DNA from: Megalonaias nervosa | Lineage: Eukaryota; Mollusca; Bivalvia; Unionida; Unionidae | Assembly (NCBI GenBank): GCA_016617855.1 | Contig: JAECUM010000800.1 | Span: 1-64,000 of the forward strand | Reading direction: 5' to 3' | Length of the DNA stretch: 64,000 nucleotides | Part shown: positions 1 to 11,689 of the stretch, one piece after another | Numbering within the stretch: position 1 is the first letter of the stretch | How the letters are laid out: every line of letters begins with the position of its first letter | Position numbers and translations under genes: made by a program | Notes under the pieces: model-generated | Seen by the model: the letters and a program-made list of their open reading frames with translations, nothing else | Told to the model about the DNA's origin: nothing | Databases searched by the model: none

Positions 1-2563
1 AAGCATTTCTCTACGTTGTGGTAAAGGTGGTTCGTTCGCTTCAACGAGTAGGCTTTCACACGGGGATATCTTAAATGCTCCCAAGGCAAGTCTTATTCCC
101 TGATGATGAATTGGGTCTAGCATCTTCAAATAGGACTTCCTAGCTGAACCATAGACAACGCAACCATAGTCTAGTTTCGAGCGAATAAATGTTCTGTATA
201 AACTGAGTAGGACTTTCTATCAGCACCCCAGTCAGTGTGCGCTATTACCTTAAGTAAGTCTAGAGACTTCAAGCATTTAGCTTTCAAATTCTTCAGGTGT
301 GGAATAAAGGTCAGTTTTCTGTCGAAGATAATACCTAAGAATTTTGCTTCCTCAACAACTGGAATAGGTGTTCCGTCCAGCGTGAGTTTAGGTCCATCAT
401 GATGTCTTCGTAGCTGACAGAAATGCATACATACAGTTTTTGATTTCGAGAATTTGAAACCGTTAGTATTGGCCCAATTTTGAATCTTGTTGATATTTTG
501 CTGCAATTGTCTTTCAATTGTATGCATGTGCTTGGATCGGTAACATATTAAAAAGTCGTCAACATATAGGGAGCAATCCACACCGGGAGTCAGACACTTG
601 GTGATGCTATTAATTTTTATGTTGAAAAGCGTCACCGATAAAATACTGCCCTGGGGCACACCCATCTCTTGATCGTGCATATCAGAGAGGGTGGAGCCCA
701 CTCGTACCTTGAATTCCCTGTCTGAGAGGAAGTTTGATATGAACGAGGGCAGTCGGCCTTTTAGACCCAGATCGTGCAGGTCATTTAGTATTCCGTACTT
801 CCACGTTGTGTCATAGGCCTTTTCCAGATCAAAGAAAACCGCTACTAAGTGTTCCTTCTTGATAAAAGCGTCGCGAATAAATGTTTCCAGTCTAACCAGA
901 TGATCATTGGTACTACGACCATAACGAAAGCCACTTTGGAAAGGAGATATTAAATTGTTGGTTTCCAAATACCATACAAGCCGAGAATTGATCATTCGTT
1001 CCATTGTTTTGCAAACGCAACTAGTTAATGATATAGGTCTATAGTTGCTGGGATCTGCGCTATCTTTGCCTGGTTTGGGAATTGGTATCACTGTTGCTTC
1101 CTTCCAAATTTTTGGTACATTACCAGTAATCCATAAATCATTGAAGATTTCCAGAAGAACTGTTAAGGATGGTTCTGGAAGGTGTTTCAAAAACTGGTAA
1201 TGTATATCGTCAGGCCCAGCAGATGTATCATGAGCCTTATTCAAAGATTCCATAAGCTCCGACAATGAAAACGGTTGGTTATAACTCTCGGAGTTATTCG
1301 ATGTGAATTTCAACCGTGTTTTTTCTTTATGAGCTTTCAATCTTCGGAAAGCTTCTGAATAATTAGACGATGAGGAATTTTTGGAGAAACAATCAGCAAG
1401 TACATTAGCTATTTCTTGTTTGGTATTGAAATTGTTATTATTTAGCTTCAGATGTCGGAATGAATTGTATTTTCCCTTTCCATTTATTTTGCGGATCGTG
1501 TCCCAAACTTTCTTTATTGAGGAACGAGAGTTTAAAGTTGAAACATATTTTTTCCATGATGCTCGTTTACTTTCTTTAATTATGCGGCGAGCTTTGGCCC
1601 GAACAATACGGTACTGAGTTAAGTTTTCGGGCGTTGGACGATTATTAAATTTTTTCAGTGCTTCTCAGCGTTGTCTAATGGCTTCTTTACATTCTTTAGT
1701 GAACCACGGTTTTTGGGTTCTTTTACAATTCGGCGAGGACTTAGGAATAGATTCTTCTGCAATCTCAATTAAGACGGATGTAAATTGTCGAATAGGATCA
1801 ATATCGTTTAGGACAGTATTCCTGTTAAGTCTAGCTGTACAAAGTGTTTCAAACTTGCCCCAGTCAGCTTTCTTTAAATTCCACTGTGGAATCGTGTCAT
1901 CAATTGTAACGTTGGTGTTCTTAAGAGAGATTGGAAAGTGATCACTGCTGTGAAGGTCATCAGCGACCTTCCAATTATAATCCAAAAGTAGTGAAGGAGA
2001 ACAAATTGTCAAGTCGATACATGTGTATGTACCAGTTCCTGGGTGCAAGTACGTCGGAGATTTGGTATTAAATAGACACAAGTCGTGTCTAGTAATAAAA
2101 TCTTCGACCCTTTTGCCCCTGTCGCTTATGTAATTTGATCCCCATAAAATATTATGGGCATTAAAATCACCGAGTAAAACAAATGGTGCGGGAAGTTGTT
2201 GAACAAGCGTGTCTAGTTCGTTTGGTAATAAGTTGGTGTTTGGTGGTATATAAATAGAACAAAATGTAATCACTCGATGTAGAGTGACACTCACAGCAAT
2301 GGCTTGCAAATTTGTGTTTAAAGGGATGACGCTATGTAGGGCTCTATTGTTCACAGCAATAGAAACCCCTCCCGAGGCCCTGTCAACGTTCTGTAAGTAG
2401 GTGTTAAACAGGGAGTAGTTTTTAAGTGTGATGTTGTCCTATCTTTTAAAAAGGTTTCCTGAAGGCATAGTATTGCAGGATCATATTCGTTTAAAAGCAG
2501 GAGAATATCATTGTAATTGGCTTTAAGTCCTCGACAATTCCATTGTATGATCGTGTTCTTCAT
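1..2563 (-). pseudogene. LINE ORF2 (endonuclease-reverse transcriptase), broken, copy 1
   Basis: From the start at 2,563 the protein begins IIQWNCRGLK, followed by the endonuclease motifs CLQETFLK, GDFNAHNILWGS, DLTICS and SDHFPI. The reverse transcriptase follows with FFDLEKAYDT (motif A), GVPQGS (motif B) and YVDD (motif C), so the catalytic aspartates are all present. Three lesions break it relative to the copy at 23-29 kb: a frameshift near 2,440, a CGA-to-TGA nonsense change at 1,665-1,667 (a C-to-T change at a CpG), and a one-base deletion near 211. The RNase H domain would lie beyond the left edge. The protein would nick target DNA and prime reverse transcription there; this copy can no longer make it. 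Confidence 0.9.
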
Positions 2564-2631
2564 TATAAGTTTAGATTGGAGATTTTGGAGCTAGGTTAGA
2601 CTTTTCGCGGAGAGAATCTATATGGTTATTT

Positions 2632-3930
2632 CTACGGAGGAAGTACGGGGATGATTTTTTTGTTAGGTCTGGAGCTACTTTGAGAACATGGAGCAGTATC
2701 TTCTGCATCCATGCTCTCAATGTCCCCAAACCTGTTATAGAGTTTGATGGGGTCTTCTGACCCCTTTTGCTGCCTATTTCCTTGTGATCTGTTTTTGTTC
2801 TTTGGTGATTTCTGTTGTTGAGTATTATTGAATGTTGTTTGGGTAGATGCCGTGGTTCTTTGTGCTTGGTAATGGGGGGTGTTAGTGCTTGATGTTGACT
2901 CGGGTGCATCTGTCTGCGTTTGAGCGTCCTTCGTTGCCTTGGGATTGTTCTTCACTACAGTGGAGAAGGATGGGCCAGGAAGAGATATTTTTGCCTGTAC
3001 AAGCTTTCTGGCCTCTGGATAGGGAATGTTGGATGTGTATTTAACCCTCTGTATTTCCTTCTCCTGTTTCCAGGTATCACAATCCTTGGAATTGGCGTGG
3101 TGCTCCTTTCCACAGTTGACACAATGCGGAGTGGCTCTACACTCAGATTCCTGGTGAGAGTGATCTCCGCATCGGCCACATATTTGGCTTCTTGAGCAGC
3201 GGTCTTCATGATGACCATATTTCTGACACTTATAACATCGAAGTGGATTTGGTATGTACACATCAACCTTCACTTGCAGAAAGCCAACTTTGACCACTCT
3301 GGGTACTGTTGGCTTGTTGAAGGTGAGTATAATGGTGTTGGTGTCCTGCAGGTTGTTGTTACGTTTAATACGTATTCTACGGACTGCAGTGACACCTTCG
3401 TTTTTCATCCCTTCAATGATATCCGTGTCGCTGACTCCAGCCAAGTCACGACAGCGAATCACGCCTTTGGACGAATTGAGTGTTGTGTGGGCGAACGAGG
3501 TCACTGGAATATCGAAAAATGTTCTCATTTTCTTGAGATTTTCTGTTTGACCTCGTCGCTCACACTCGACAAGTAGGCAGCCCGATTTTAACTTTTTAAC
3601 ACCTTTTGGTGTTCCAATCAGTCCCATAATTGTTTTCTCGATCACAAACGGAGAGAGTACATTAAGCGGTTTTGTGGCATCTTTAGACTGTATAACCATG
3701 AAGCGTGGAAATGAATCCACACCACATGGTTCGTCATCTGAGTCAGATAAAGTTTTGGTACGCTTGAGTTGATTTTTTTTGGATATATCCATGTTGGTGG
3801 ATTTAAAATTCAGCACCCGTGCTCCCCGCCCACCAAGGAGCCCAACAAGGGGACACTTTTCAAGTGTCAGGGATACACAGATGTTATACTCAGTAGGTAA
3901 ATTCACCTCCTGATTCATCCCATAAGACAT
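2632..3930 (-). CDS. LINE ORF1, gag-like zinc-knuckle protein (intact, copy 1)
   Basis: Open for 432 codons without interruption. The C-terminal half has three CCHC-type zinc knuckles at about residues 232-245 (CYKCQKYGHHEDRC), 251-264 (CGRCGDHSHQESEC) and 270-284 (CVNCGKEHHANSKDC). These are typical of LINE ORF1 proteins that bind element RNA and package it with the ORF2 protein. The upstream part holds a basic stretch and an RRM-like, weakly conserved region; the C-terminus is rich in Gln, Ser and Thr. The methionine at residue 47 (MDISKK) could be the true start, because the first 46 residues look like translated leader. ORF2 begins about 70 bases downstream. The sister ORF1 at 27,040-28,337 is frameshifted, so this is the better reference copy. 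Confidence 0.85.
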   Translation of the reverse strand: MSYGMNQEVNLPTEYNICVSLTLEKCPLVGLLGGRGARVLNFKSTNMDISKKNQLKRTKTLSDSDDEPCGVDSFPRFMVIQSKDATKPLNVLSPFVIEKTIMGLIGTPKGVKKLKSGCLLVECERRGQTENLKKMRTFFDIPVTSFAHTTLNSSKGVIRCRDLAGVSDTDIIEGMKNEGVTAVRRIRIKRNNNLQDTNTIILTFNKPTVPRVVKVGFLQVKVDVYIPNPLRCYKCQKYGHHEDRCSRSQICGRCGDHSHQESECRATPHCVNCGKEHHANSKDCDTWKQEKEIQRVKYTSNIPYPEARKLVQAKISLPGPSFSTVVKNNPKATKDAQTQTDAPESTSSTNTPHYQAQRTTASTQTTFNNTQQQKSPKNKNRSQGNRQQKGSEDPIKLYNRFGDIESMDAEDTAPCSQSSSRPNKKIIPVLPP

Positions 3931-4340
3931 ACTCAGTCGGTAAAATTACCTCCCAATTGACCCGTTGAGCCACCGCCTTCTAGGAAGTCTTCTAAGACTT
4001 GGAAAAGGGAAAGTTAAAGGGATGGAATGTAGGGGCAACGGTGGTATCAAGAGAGATACAACGAGAAAGATAAAGAAAGTGAGCGAGAAATAAAGACCTC
4101 CTAGGGCTCGGCGTGACCAACCGATTTGTCGAGACCGGGCCCATCCCGACAACCCGTCTAGAAGAAGTAGAGGCCAAAGTAGTGTATTGCATCGGAAAGC
4201 CTCTGCTCAACTACCAGGATCCTTTCCTCCTCCGACACGGGTCGCAAACCACGGCAAACAGGTTGCCTCTACTTAGTCGCCTTTTACGACACGTAGCGAG
4301 GCACGGCGGACCAATTCTACAACCCCGGACCCGCAGGGGG

Positions 4341-5410
4341 AAGTCACATTGGACTAGTGGTACCGATGACAGTGGGATTTGCCCACCGTTTGAAGTTGGT
4401 ATCCGGCGTTCAAGTGCTCACTTACGCCGCACACGTTTGAAAAATGGATATAACGCAAAGCAGCAACCTCGGTTTCACGCTCCAGAAGGTAGTCGCCGGT
4501 CGTTATGGAGACACGCCTTAATCAGTGAATTTGATTAACGAGGACAATGCATTGTTGGCGACGACAATGAGGCTTATTTAAGACTCAGCCAGGTCATGGA
4601 AGAGTTCATCGCGATATCCAAGAAAAGCTTCAACATCTGAATCAATAAAACCAAAAGGCATTAGTCAGAATCCGCTTTCCCAAAACCCCCACTTCTACAT
4701 TAACCCGTCTTCCCCAAGCTCTCCAGTTACCCCAAATTCCATCACTACAAATACCAAGCTCTGAGTCAATAGGGTTAAGATTAGTGCAAGTAGAGGACAC
4801 CATGACAGCTGGAAGTTTAACAGGAATGACAGCAGCATCGCTATCACCCGGCCCATCTAAACCAGTGATATCCTCAATGCTTGACCCATCTGGACTACTT
4901 CCATCAGTAGATGGACCATCCAGATTAATTTCAACAAGACGTGAATCGGATAACAAACGTCAGTTTTTCGACGCTTCAGATGAAGAATATCGTGGATTTG
5001 ACAAGACGTTCCCGTAAAGTCCGTTTACAGTTTGGATCCTGTTGTTGTGCTTAAACCGCCATTGCGTTCTTAGAGAAAAAGAGTGTCTACGTCCTCAGCA
5101 GACAGTGAATAAGATCTCCCGTTGTCCAGGTTGAAGCGCACAGCAAATACGGAATCTTCATCTGGATCCAATCTCGAAGCTCGTGCTTTGAATTAGAGGC
5201 ATGCTTTTAAACTGTCATGTCTGGGCGCGGTAAGCGACGACGGCATTGGAGGCACACACGCCACAGCGGGCGCCCAGGACGTCAAGGGCACAAGGTCTAA
5301 CAACGTCGCCTTGCAATTTTGAATATGCGACTGTGCTTTTTCAATGTTTAAGAAGCGATTGGCCTGTACTAAATAGTATTTATTTATAGGGATCGGGTGC
5401 CGAAGCATTA
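4341..5410. other. GC-richer flank of LINE copy 1, no recognised gene
   Basis: Base composition is more balanced than the surroundings. An open stretch on the plus strand (4,784-5,017) encodes a Ser/Pro- and acid-rich peptide with RRESDNKRQFFDASDEEYRG, and the acid/serine-rich character appears to continue, with stops, to about 5,200. It resembles the disordered N-terminus of a mobile-element protein, but I do not recognise the family. I see no splice sites or conserved catalytic motif. Confidence 0.35.
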
Positions 5411-7654
5411 GTGTTTATGTTAATTTGAGGCTCTGTCCTAATTGACTTTTGTTCCTTCTTATGAGGGGGTCATGATGATCTGGTCTTAGTCTCCTTATCA
5501 ATTAGGGGTCTACTTCTGTCTAGCTCCTCGTTGAAAATTGAGGTCACTGACCTGTAGTTCACGAGGCGCGGACGTGATGGAAAATATTGCATTTTCTTTT
5601 GTTTGTGTTTGTTTTAGCTGCGACAGAGTGAGACAGAATATCCTCCTTCTAGGTATCTCTTTAAAAGAGATGTATGTTCGTCCCTCTCTGTCTCTTTCCA
5701 AAGGTCATTTTAGTGGCCAGAGTTTCTGTAAATTCTCTTAGCTTCCTTCTCAGGTACCCATTTACAGTGGTTTGGCTATTCAGTTGAGATACTGAATGAT
5801 ATAAAGAGAATCTCAAATGGATAATGATTTAATATTTAATCATTACCTAACTGAGATTCTTTTTATCACATAATCTTTATTTCAGTGGAAATTATTTAGA
5901 TACAAATAAGAATGACTAATTTTGTTCATTCGGACAGACGATGCACCTCTCATTTGTTATGCATAATATATAGTCCCAAACAAAGTTGAACTAGAAGATT
6001 GTACTTTTTTTACAAGCTATGCGACAAAGATCAAGCATCGATCCGAATAAACAGAACATTTTCGAATTTCAAAATCATTTTTAAAAACAGAACGATCAAT
6101 GCGCGTTTTGTCACATTGTTTGATACGGTACACAGTAGGCCTGGCCTATTGTAGAGTACATGTTTACCCTAAAATGTCACTTTCACAACTAAACATTACA
6201 TTGTTCCGATTTTCATGTGAAATAGGATTATTGGATGCAGAAATTCCCATATTTACTGTAATGTATTTGTGACAGGATATTTACAGTATTTGATTTGGCA
6301 CAGCAGACTGTACAGAAGACATAAGCAAATTTCTTTTTGCATTGAATTTGCTTCACATATTTACTGCGTATATATGCTGTGGTTGGATAAAATTCTGTCA
6401 GTTGGGAAACCGGTTTATGTCCACATTCTTCTGTGAACAGGAGCTGATTTACTTCTATAAGTTAGCATTTAAACCACGTATATAGAATGGATTCTATTTC
6501 TATGCTACATGTTAATATTTACAGTGTAAATGTTTTATCTACTTTCCTTTATTTGGTTTTATTAGTTTTGTAAAAAAAAAATATAAAAAAAATAAAAAAA
6601 TAAAAAAAAAAAACGTCTTTCCAGGTGAAAATAGTTAAATCTTACTACTAGGTGTTGTTTATTATCCGTTTCTTGCATGCACATAGTGCATGTTGGGATT
6701 GTTTTCTTTTTGTATGCTGTTTCTCCCGGAAACCATGTATCATGTGTATAAAATGGTAATCTTGTCTTTACTTGGTTATTTTTATTCCTACTAATCTTGA
6801 CCATATGTCACAAGTTAACAGTAAAGTCTACAATTGTTAAAACTGCATCTACCAAAAAGTTTATCAAGCGATATAGCTGGCAGATGAATGCACATTTGTA
6901 TAGGTTTCTTATTTATATTATGCATTACAGATCATGCCCTGTAAGTAGTTGTGAAGTTACTCGAGTGCCCAATACGTGATATATTGTGCTACACGTGTTG
7001 TATGAACGAGTGTTAGTACGAACTTCTCATTTAAAGATCTTAACTTGTACAACCAGGCATTCTTGCTGCAGAATTGCCAGAGGTAAAAGCAGTATAAGCA
7101 TTTATCAATTTTTTTAAACACGTAGAGACGAACAATGGGCTAACTGAGAATACCTTCACATTTATTGTATTTAATTTCTTGCAAATTTAATACATAAATG
7201 TAACATATTCAAAGTCCTTCATTACGATAGTTTGTGTTAAGAAGTATCGTTACATGCGTGAGTGAATAACGTTTATCATGTAGAGTATTTCATACCTATG
7301 ATATACAAATTGCAAGATATTTTTAATGTATTGCTAATATATACAGTGAGTTGAAATCATTCGTTTCAATATCAGATTTTTATTGTACATATTTGTCACC
7401 TGAGAAATGAATTACCTTCGAATTGTAACGAATGATTCACATATTATATTAATGTTAAGTAGTGTGGGGTTCATTATGAGTTTGCACTTAGTGAAACTAA
7501 ATAGTTTATTCGTATGTGGCTTGCTAACTGTTATCAGAGGACCAGGATGCCACTCGTGTAAACCGGACAATCTAGCTGTTTAACTAAAACCATGTTAAAC
7601 TGCATAAGCAAGAGGTATAATCTAGTCCTGTTAGAACATGTATTTATTTTCACG
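5411..7654. other. Non-coding AT-rich DNA
   Basis: No supported gene. It contains an A/T-rich low-complexity run at 6,570-6,615 and short open stretches without recognisable motifs. Confidence 0.5.
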
Positions 7655-7865
7655 TGTGGATGCAAAAGTCCTGTGTGGGCAGACATATTCCAGTCGTGCG
7701 TGGACATGTAATTGTTCCGTGTGCGAGTGCAGACAATTAAACTCGTGTTGGCTTACATAATTACGTCCCGTGCGGACCAGTATTGTTATGCGAGAACAGA
7801 CATCCCTCCGGTGCAAACGTGTCATATTCCCTGTCCGGGTGAAGACTAGAATACGTGATAAACTT
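7655..7865. repeat. Degenerate minisatellite, units of about 22-26 bases
   Basis: Roughly nine diverged tandem units share a pattern close to TGTGxxxGxAxACATAATTxxTCCxG. Examples start near 7,674, 7,698, 7,721, 7,747, 7,771 and 7,801. Any open frame here is an effect of the repeat. Confidence 0.55.
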
Positions 7866-8229
7866 TTATGAGCATGTGATTCCTGACATATTTTCATAAC
7901 ATAGCTTGAATTTAGTAACGGCTTGATGTCTGTTTATTGAATGAAGTGTTAATGTGAATTTGTATATGATTTGATATAGACTCAATGATAGTTTAATATG
8001 TATTTATGAGCAGTTGTTGCTTACTCCCCTCGTACACAGGCACATAGACAGGCCTATTGTAAGTTGTAATAGTCAAGTTGTGACAAAGTTTTACCAGTCT
8101 TTGGGTGGGATTTGTGCTCTTTGTATTCTATCTAAAAGATTCATAAATCTATAGTTCAATATTTGTGTCTTAACGTTTTCATAATATTTAAGTAATTTAG
8201 GTGTTTAATATTCACTCCATAAGAGATTC
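7866..8229. other. Non-coding AT-rich DNA
   Basis: No supported gene or repeat was seen in this stretch. Confidence 0.45.
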
Positions 8230-9480
8230 CTACGGCTTTTTTTTTCTTTCTGGTGGTAGACCTGGGCGGTTTTCCCTCCAGTTTCCTATGATTATTCTAA
8301 AATCCTGAGGCTGAAAAGCTGATATATTATTTTAACGGTCTTTGTATAATTTTGAATCTTTCGCAAAGTTGGTGCAGTCATCAGCATATTAGGTCAACTT
8401 ACATTCTTCTTTCAGATTTGGGATTTTTTATTTCCTTCATTTCCGTTTTTTATTTATGTTACTGTTTAAAATTCCTATGCCTAATACATGTAACAACACT
8501 GATATTACACATCTTTATCTTACTGACTTTATATCAGGGTTTTTTGTGTTTTTGGACCATTTATTTGTACTTATTATTATTGTATAGAATCCTTATCCAT
8601 TTTTTTATTCTTTTCTATCAAGTCAACATTTCCTAACGCTTCCTGTATATAATTTTGCTCAATTGTATCAAAGACTTTTTCCTGATCTATTAGTTGGTTC
8701 CTGTTTCATTTTTCGTTTCCACTTGGTCAATTATAGCTTTTATTGATACGGTATTAATATATTTCTTTCCTCTTCCCCGCAGCCGATATTTATGATTTAT
8801 TTTGAATACATTAGCAAAAATTTTGCTTGGTATTTTGTAAAATACATTTAAGTGATTCTGGTCTATAAATGTTTTCTGTTTTTGAAAATCAGAGTGATTA
8901 CTCCCTCTTTCATGCTGGTAGACATTTCTCCCTTTATAAAAATGTAATTGAATAATAGGCTTAATATTGATGTCACCTCTTTAATAGAAAGACTGTAAAA
9001 TTCTGTAGTTAAATCATCATTTCATGGAGATTTTTTCCTATTAATTTCTTCAATTGCTTTTTCTATTTATGTCTCACCTATTGATTTTTCATTTTTGTAG
9101 TTTCTTCCTTAATCTTGCGGAAGGTTATTTTATGTAGATAATTATTTATAGTTTTCTAGGGAATGTTTTGTGAGGTGTATAAATCGTAAAATTTTTCTAC
9201 AATATTAAAGAACATCTTTCTTTTTTCATAAATAAGAATTACATCTTTCGATTGAGTTATGTTCATCTTTCAATTCGTCATGCTCCTTCAATTATATTTT
9301 TTTTGCATAGTCCCTTTGTTCTGTGCATTTATTTTCTAGAATGTACTGCAGTTTTTTTCTAGGAACGTCATTTAGTCTCTTCTCAGCCTGTCTCGCTGGT
9401 TAGGAGTTTGAAGTGATACCCTGTGTTCCAAAATGTGTTCTTTTTTTAAAGTGTTTTTCCATGTCCGCTCTTTAGGTGTT
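8230..9480 (-). pseudogene. Tx1/L1-like reverse transcriptase relic
   Basis: Read on the minus strand from about 9,150 down, with frameshifts and stops, the translation gives the classic LINE RT order. First comes AIEEINRKKSP with LTTEFY, then MKEGVITLIFKNRK, then a motif-A-like DQEKVFDTIEQNY near 8,690. A decayed YADD region (NMLMTAPTL) followed by KIQNYTKTVKIIYQL lies near 8,380. This order and wording match L1/Tx1-type RTs rather than the I-like elements elsewhere in the window. No intact frame longer than a few dozen codons remains, so it is an old, dead copy. Its outer limits are approximate. Confidence 0.7.
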
Positions 9481-10035
9481 GGTATATGAAAATAATAAAA
9501 TTAAAAAGTAGTATTTAGTCATGGCTGCTTTTTGCTCTGTTCTGTCAAATATAATACAGCTGGATTAAACCAAAAGCTCCGGTTGATACATGTACTTCAT
9601 TCCCTCTGCGTATAAAACAGTGGGTCTGGTTTCCATATCTCTTCCATTGCCAAAATCTCTCCCATATCCCCTGGTTTGTGATTAAAGGTTAGTAACATTT
9701 GCCATAGTCAGACTGTGTCCTTGTGTTGTACTTAGTTGTGTGCTTGGTTGTGTTACAACCCTGTATATTTCAGCACTGGCTCTATTTGGATCATATCAGA
9801 GTTTCGAAAACTTGTCTAATCCAAATTAAACGGAATTAAGAAAATTTATCAATTACGCCAAAAGAATTGTAAGTTAACAAAAACGGAATAAGGTGTGTAA
9901 GTGTATTTGTATATTTTCTCGTGCGTGTTCTTACTTTTAATTAAGTTACGGTTGTACGCCTTAACATACATAATGCTAACCAAAATAATTTTATCAGAAG
10001 GACTGAAATATGACTTTACTGGGACTGAAATTTGT
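9481..10035. other. Non-coding DNA
   Basis: No supported gene. Confidence 0.4.
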
Positions 10036-10160
10036 CATCACGCGAACGTGATGGAAAACCTGCTTGTTTTTGTTACTACTGTACACCTTAGCGTATGTTA
10101 CGTTGGTCATATCATTTATTTTGCAACAGGATTGAAAATTGGCATCACGCGAACGTGATG
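10036..10160. repeat. Two copies of an 18-base near-palindrome, 107 bases apart
   Basis: The sequence CATCACGCGAACGTGATG occurs at 10,036-10,053 and 10,143-10,160. It reads almost the same on both strands (7-base arms around a CGA-type centre). Each copy is preceded by a similar GGxxTGAAA(A/T)TT context, so this may be a diverged tandem duplication rather than two independent sites. Confidence 0.6.
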
Positions 10161-10375
10161 CAAAACACTCCCCTGATTGCACTGAGGCTAAGCAGGTGCC
10201 ATATGTCGTACATGCATCAGCTTCATTAGGCGGGACTAACTCCGCTCACCTCTATGTGCGCCTGTCAGTCTCTATAGAGGATGGATGGATATTAATGTAT
10301 ATAATGATAGCAGTACTGTGAAGGTGAACAAGCTAATAGGGGAAACGTAAAACTACTGGCTATTGTACCATATGA

Positions 10376-10815
10376 ACATAGAACACAATTAATTTTACTA
10401 TATGTTCTCTACATTTGTTTCTCAGTACTGAACTTTCCACTGTGTGACAATCAATGCAACTCATATGTTAATCTAAAATACCTTCAAAGATGACTTCACC
10501 GTGAAGTTCTTGTCAAAGGTTCAACGGCATTTTTGAGAGGATGGACTGTAAACAAAGCAGCATGCAATGGAACACAAATTTCACTTCCGGATCATCACCA
10601 AGGCCTTATTACTCACTGTGCAGTCACCGAAATACAGAAAACCACACCATAAGCTCATATCAAGAATAAACAATTACTTTTAAATCCCTACCAAACATGC
10701 ATAAATATAACTCTTCTATCACCACCAAAATGAGAGGGAAAAAAATGTTCTAAACATAGACAAGAACTACATTTCCTGGGCACTAAACTCGAAGTACTAA
10801 TTATGACCCGATTCC
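10376..10815 (+). repeat. 440-bp dispersed repeat, copy A
   Basis: It matches 14,330-14,769 along its whole length in the same orientation, with roughly 90 percent identity by eye. It also matches, in reverse, the interrupted copy at 22,692-22,988 plus 28,749-28,856. It starts ACATAGAACACAATTAATTTT and ends TGACCCGATTCC. It has no coding capacity and no TG...CA ends, so it is not a standard LTR. Confidence 0.85.
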
Positions 10816-11689
10816 TGACATGGTTAGACAATTTCACCACAATGAACAAAACTTCCATCCGTGATCAAATCAATGTCTCTTAAATACTGCTGCAAAGTTT
10901 TAAGGAATCTCATCCATGAATAGGACAGTTACAAGCTTATAGCTGACACCACTTAACACAAGCACAAGCCAATTCCAGATGGCCAAATGTCAAAAATGCA
11001 CAAAACTTAAAGTTTAATTGTGATTTTGCTAATCAAGATAAACACTTCAAACAAACTGATAGTTTAATTGTGATTTTGCTAATCAAGATAAACACTTCAA
11101 ACAAACTGAAATTAGTTTTTAGACCTAACACAAATATGTAAAGTACTAGAAATTAAACTTGATTGTTAAACTATCCTAGGGAATTAAATTTTAAAAAAAG
11201 ATACATATTTTTATATGAAAATTTAAATTTAACTTAAATTTTAATGAAATCTTAAAACCTGAAGTTGGCAAAGTATCTCCATTCCTTTATCATGAACATC
11301 AATGGTTTTCCTTATCAGGAGTGAAGCAATCAAACCAGGGCCTATCTATACAAGGTAACAGCTGAAATCTGGTAGCATCTAAATACGCTAGCTAGAAGTA
11401 CATGATATCATTGCCACCCATGAAGGGGAGGAGCCCTCGTATGTTTGGCTTCCAATAGTATTGAAGAGTTGATGTAGTTCTCTGAAACCAAGCTAGCATG
11501 CCTTTTCCTAGTTATATAAGTGCGAGAGAGAGAGAGAGGATACTTCTTGCATTTTACATGCAGTTGTAAATGAAACCATAAAAGGGTAAAAGATCAGGAA
11601 GACAACGTTTTCTAAACCTGGAAATATTCCAGTAACACAGGAGCAGATATCTGACTGATGATACTCTACCAAGTTCCAGTGCTGCATCT
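10816..11689. other. Non-coding DNA with a 50-base tandem duplication
   Basis: A 50-base unit is repeated back to back at 11,011-11,060 and 11,061-11,110 with one difference at the end. The rest is AT-rich, with a short (AG)n run at 11,523-11,539. No gene is seen. Confidence 0.6.

Larger units (their letters stand above)
1..4340 (-). mobile_element. I/Nimb-like non-LTR retrotransposon, copy 1 (3' part outside window)
   Basis: This is the 5' three quarters of a LINE read on the minus strand. Its 5' end lies at about 4,340 and its 3' end (RNase H region and tail) is off the left edge. It is nearly identical, base by base, to 24,411-28,748, which shows that both copies share the same exact 5' terminus and are recent. 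The order from 5' to 3' is a GC-richer leader of about 400 bases, ORF1 with zinc knuckles, then ORF2 with apurinic-type endonuclease and reverse transcriptase. The presence of RNase H in the sister copy places the family in the I superfamily (I, Nimb or Ingi type); the exact clade needs a phylogeny. Confidence 0.9.

Noticed and set aside
5218..5310. A short frame starting MSGRGKRRRH that looks like the first residues of histone H4 or H2A
   Set aside because: Only the first six residues agree; what follows is Arg/His-rich noise with a stop, so it is not a histone.
7631..7897. 88-codon minus-strand open frame with several cysteines and histidines
   Set aside because: It follows from a degenerate minisatellite of about 24 bases and has no domain pattern.
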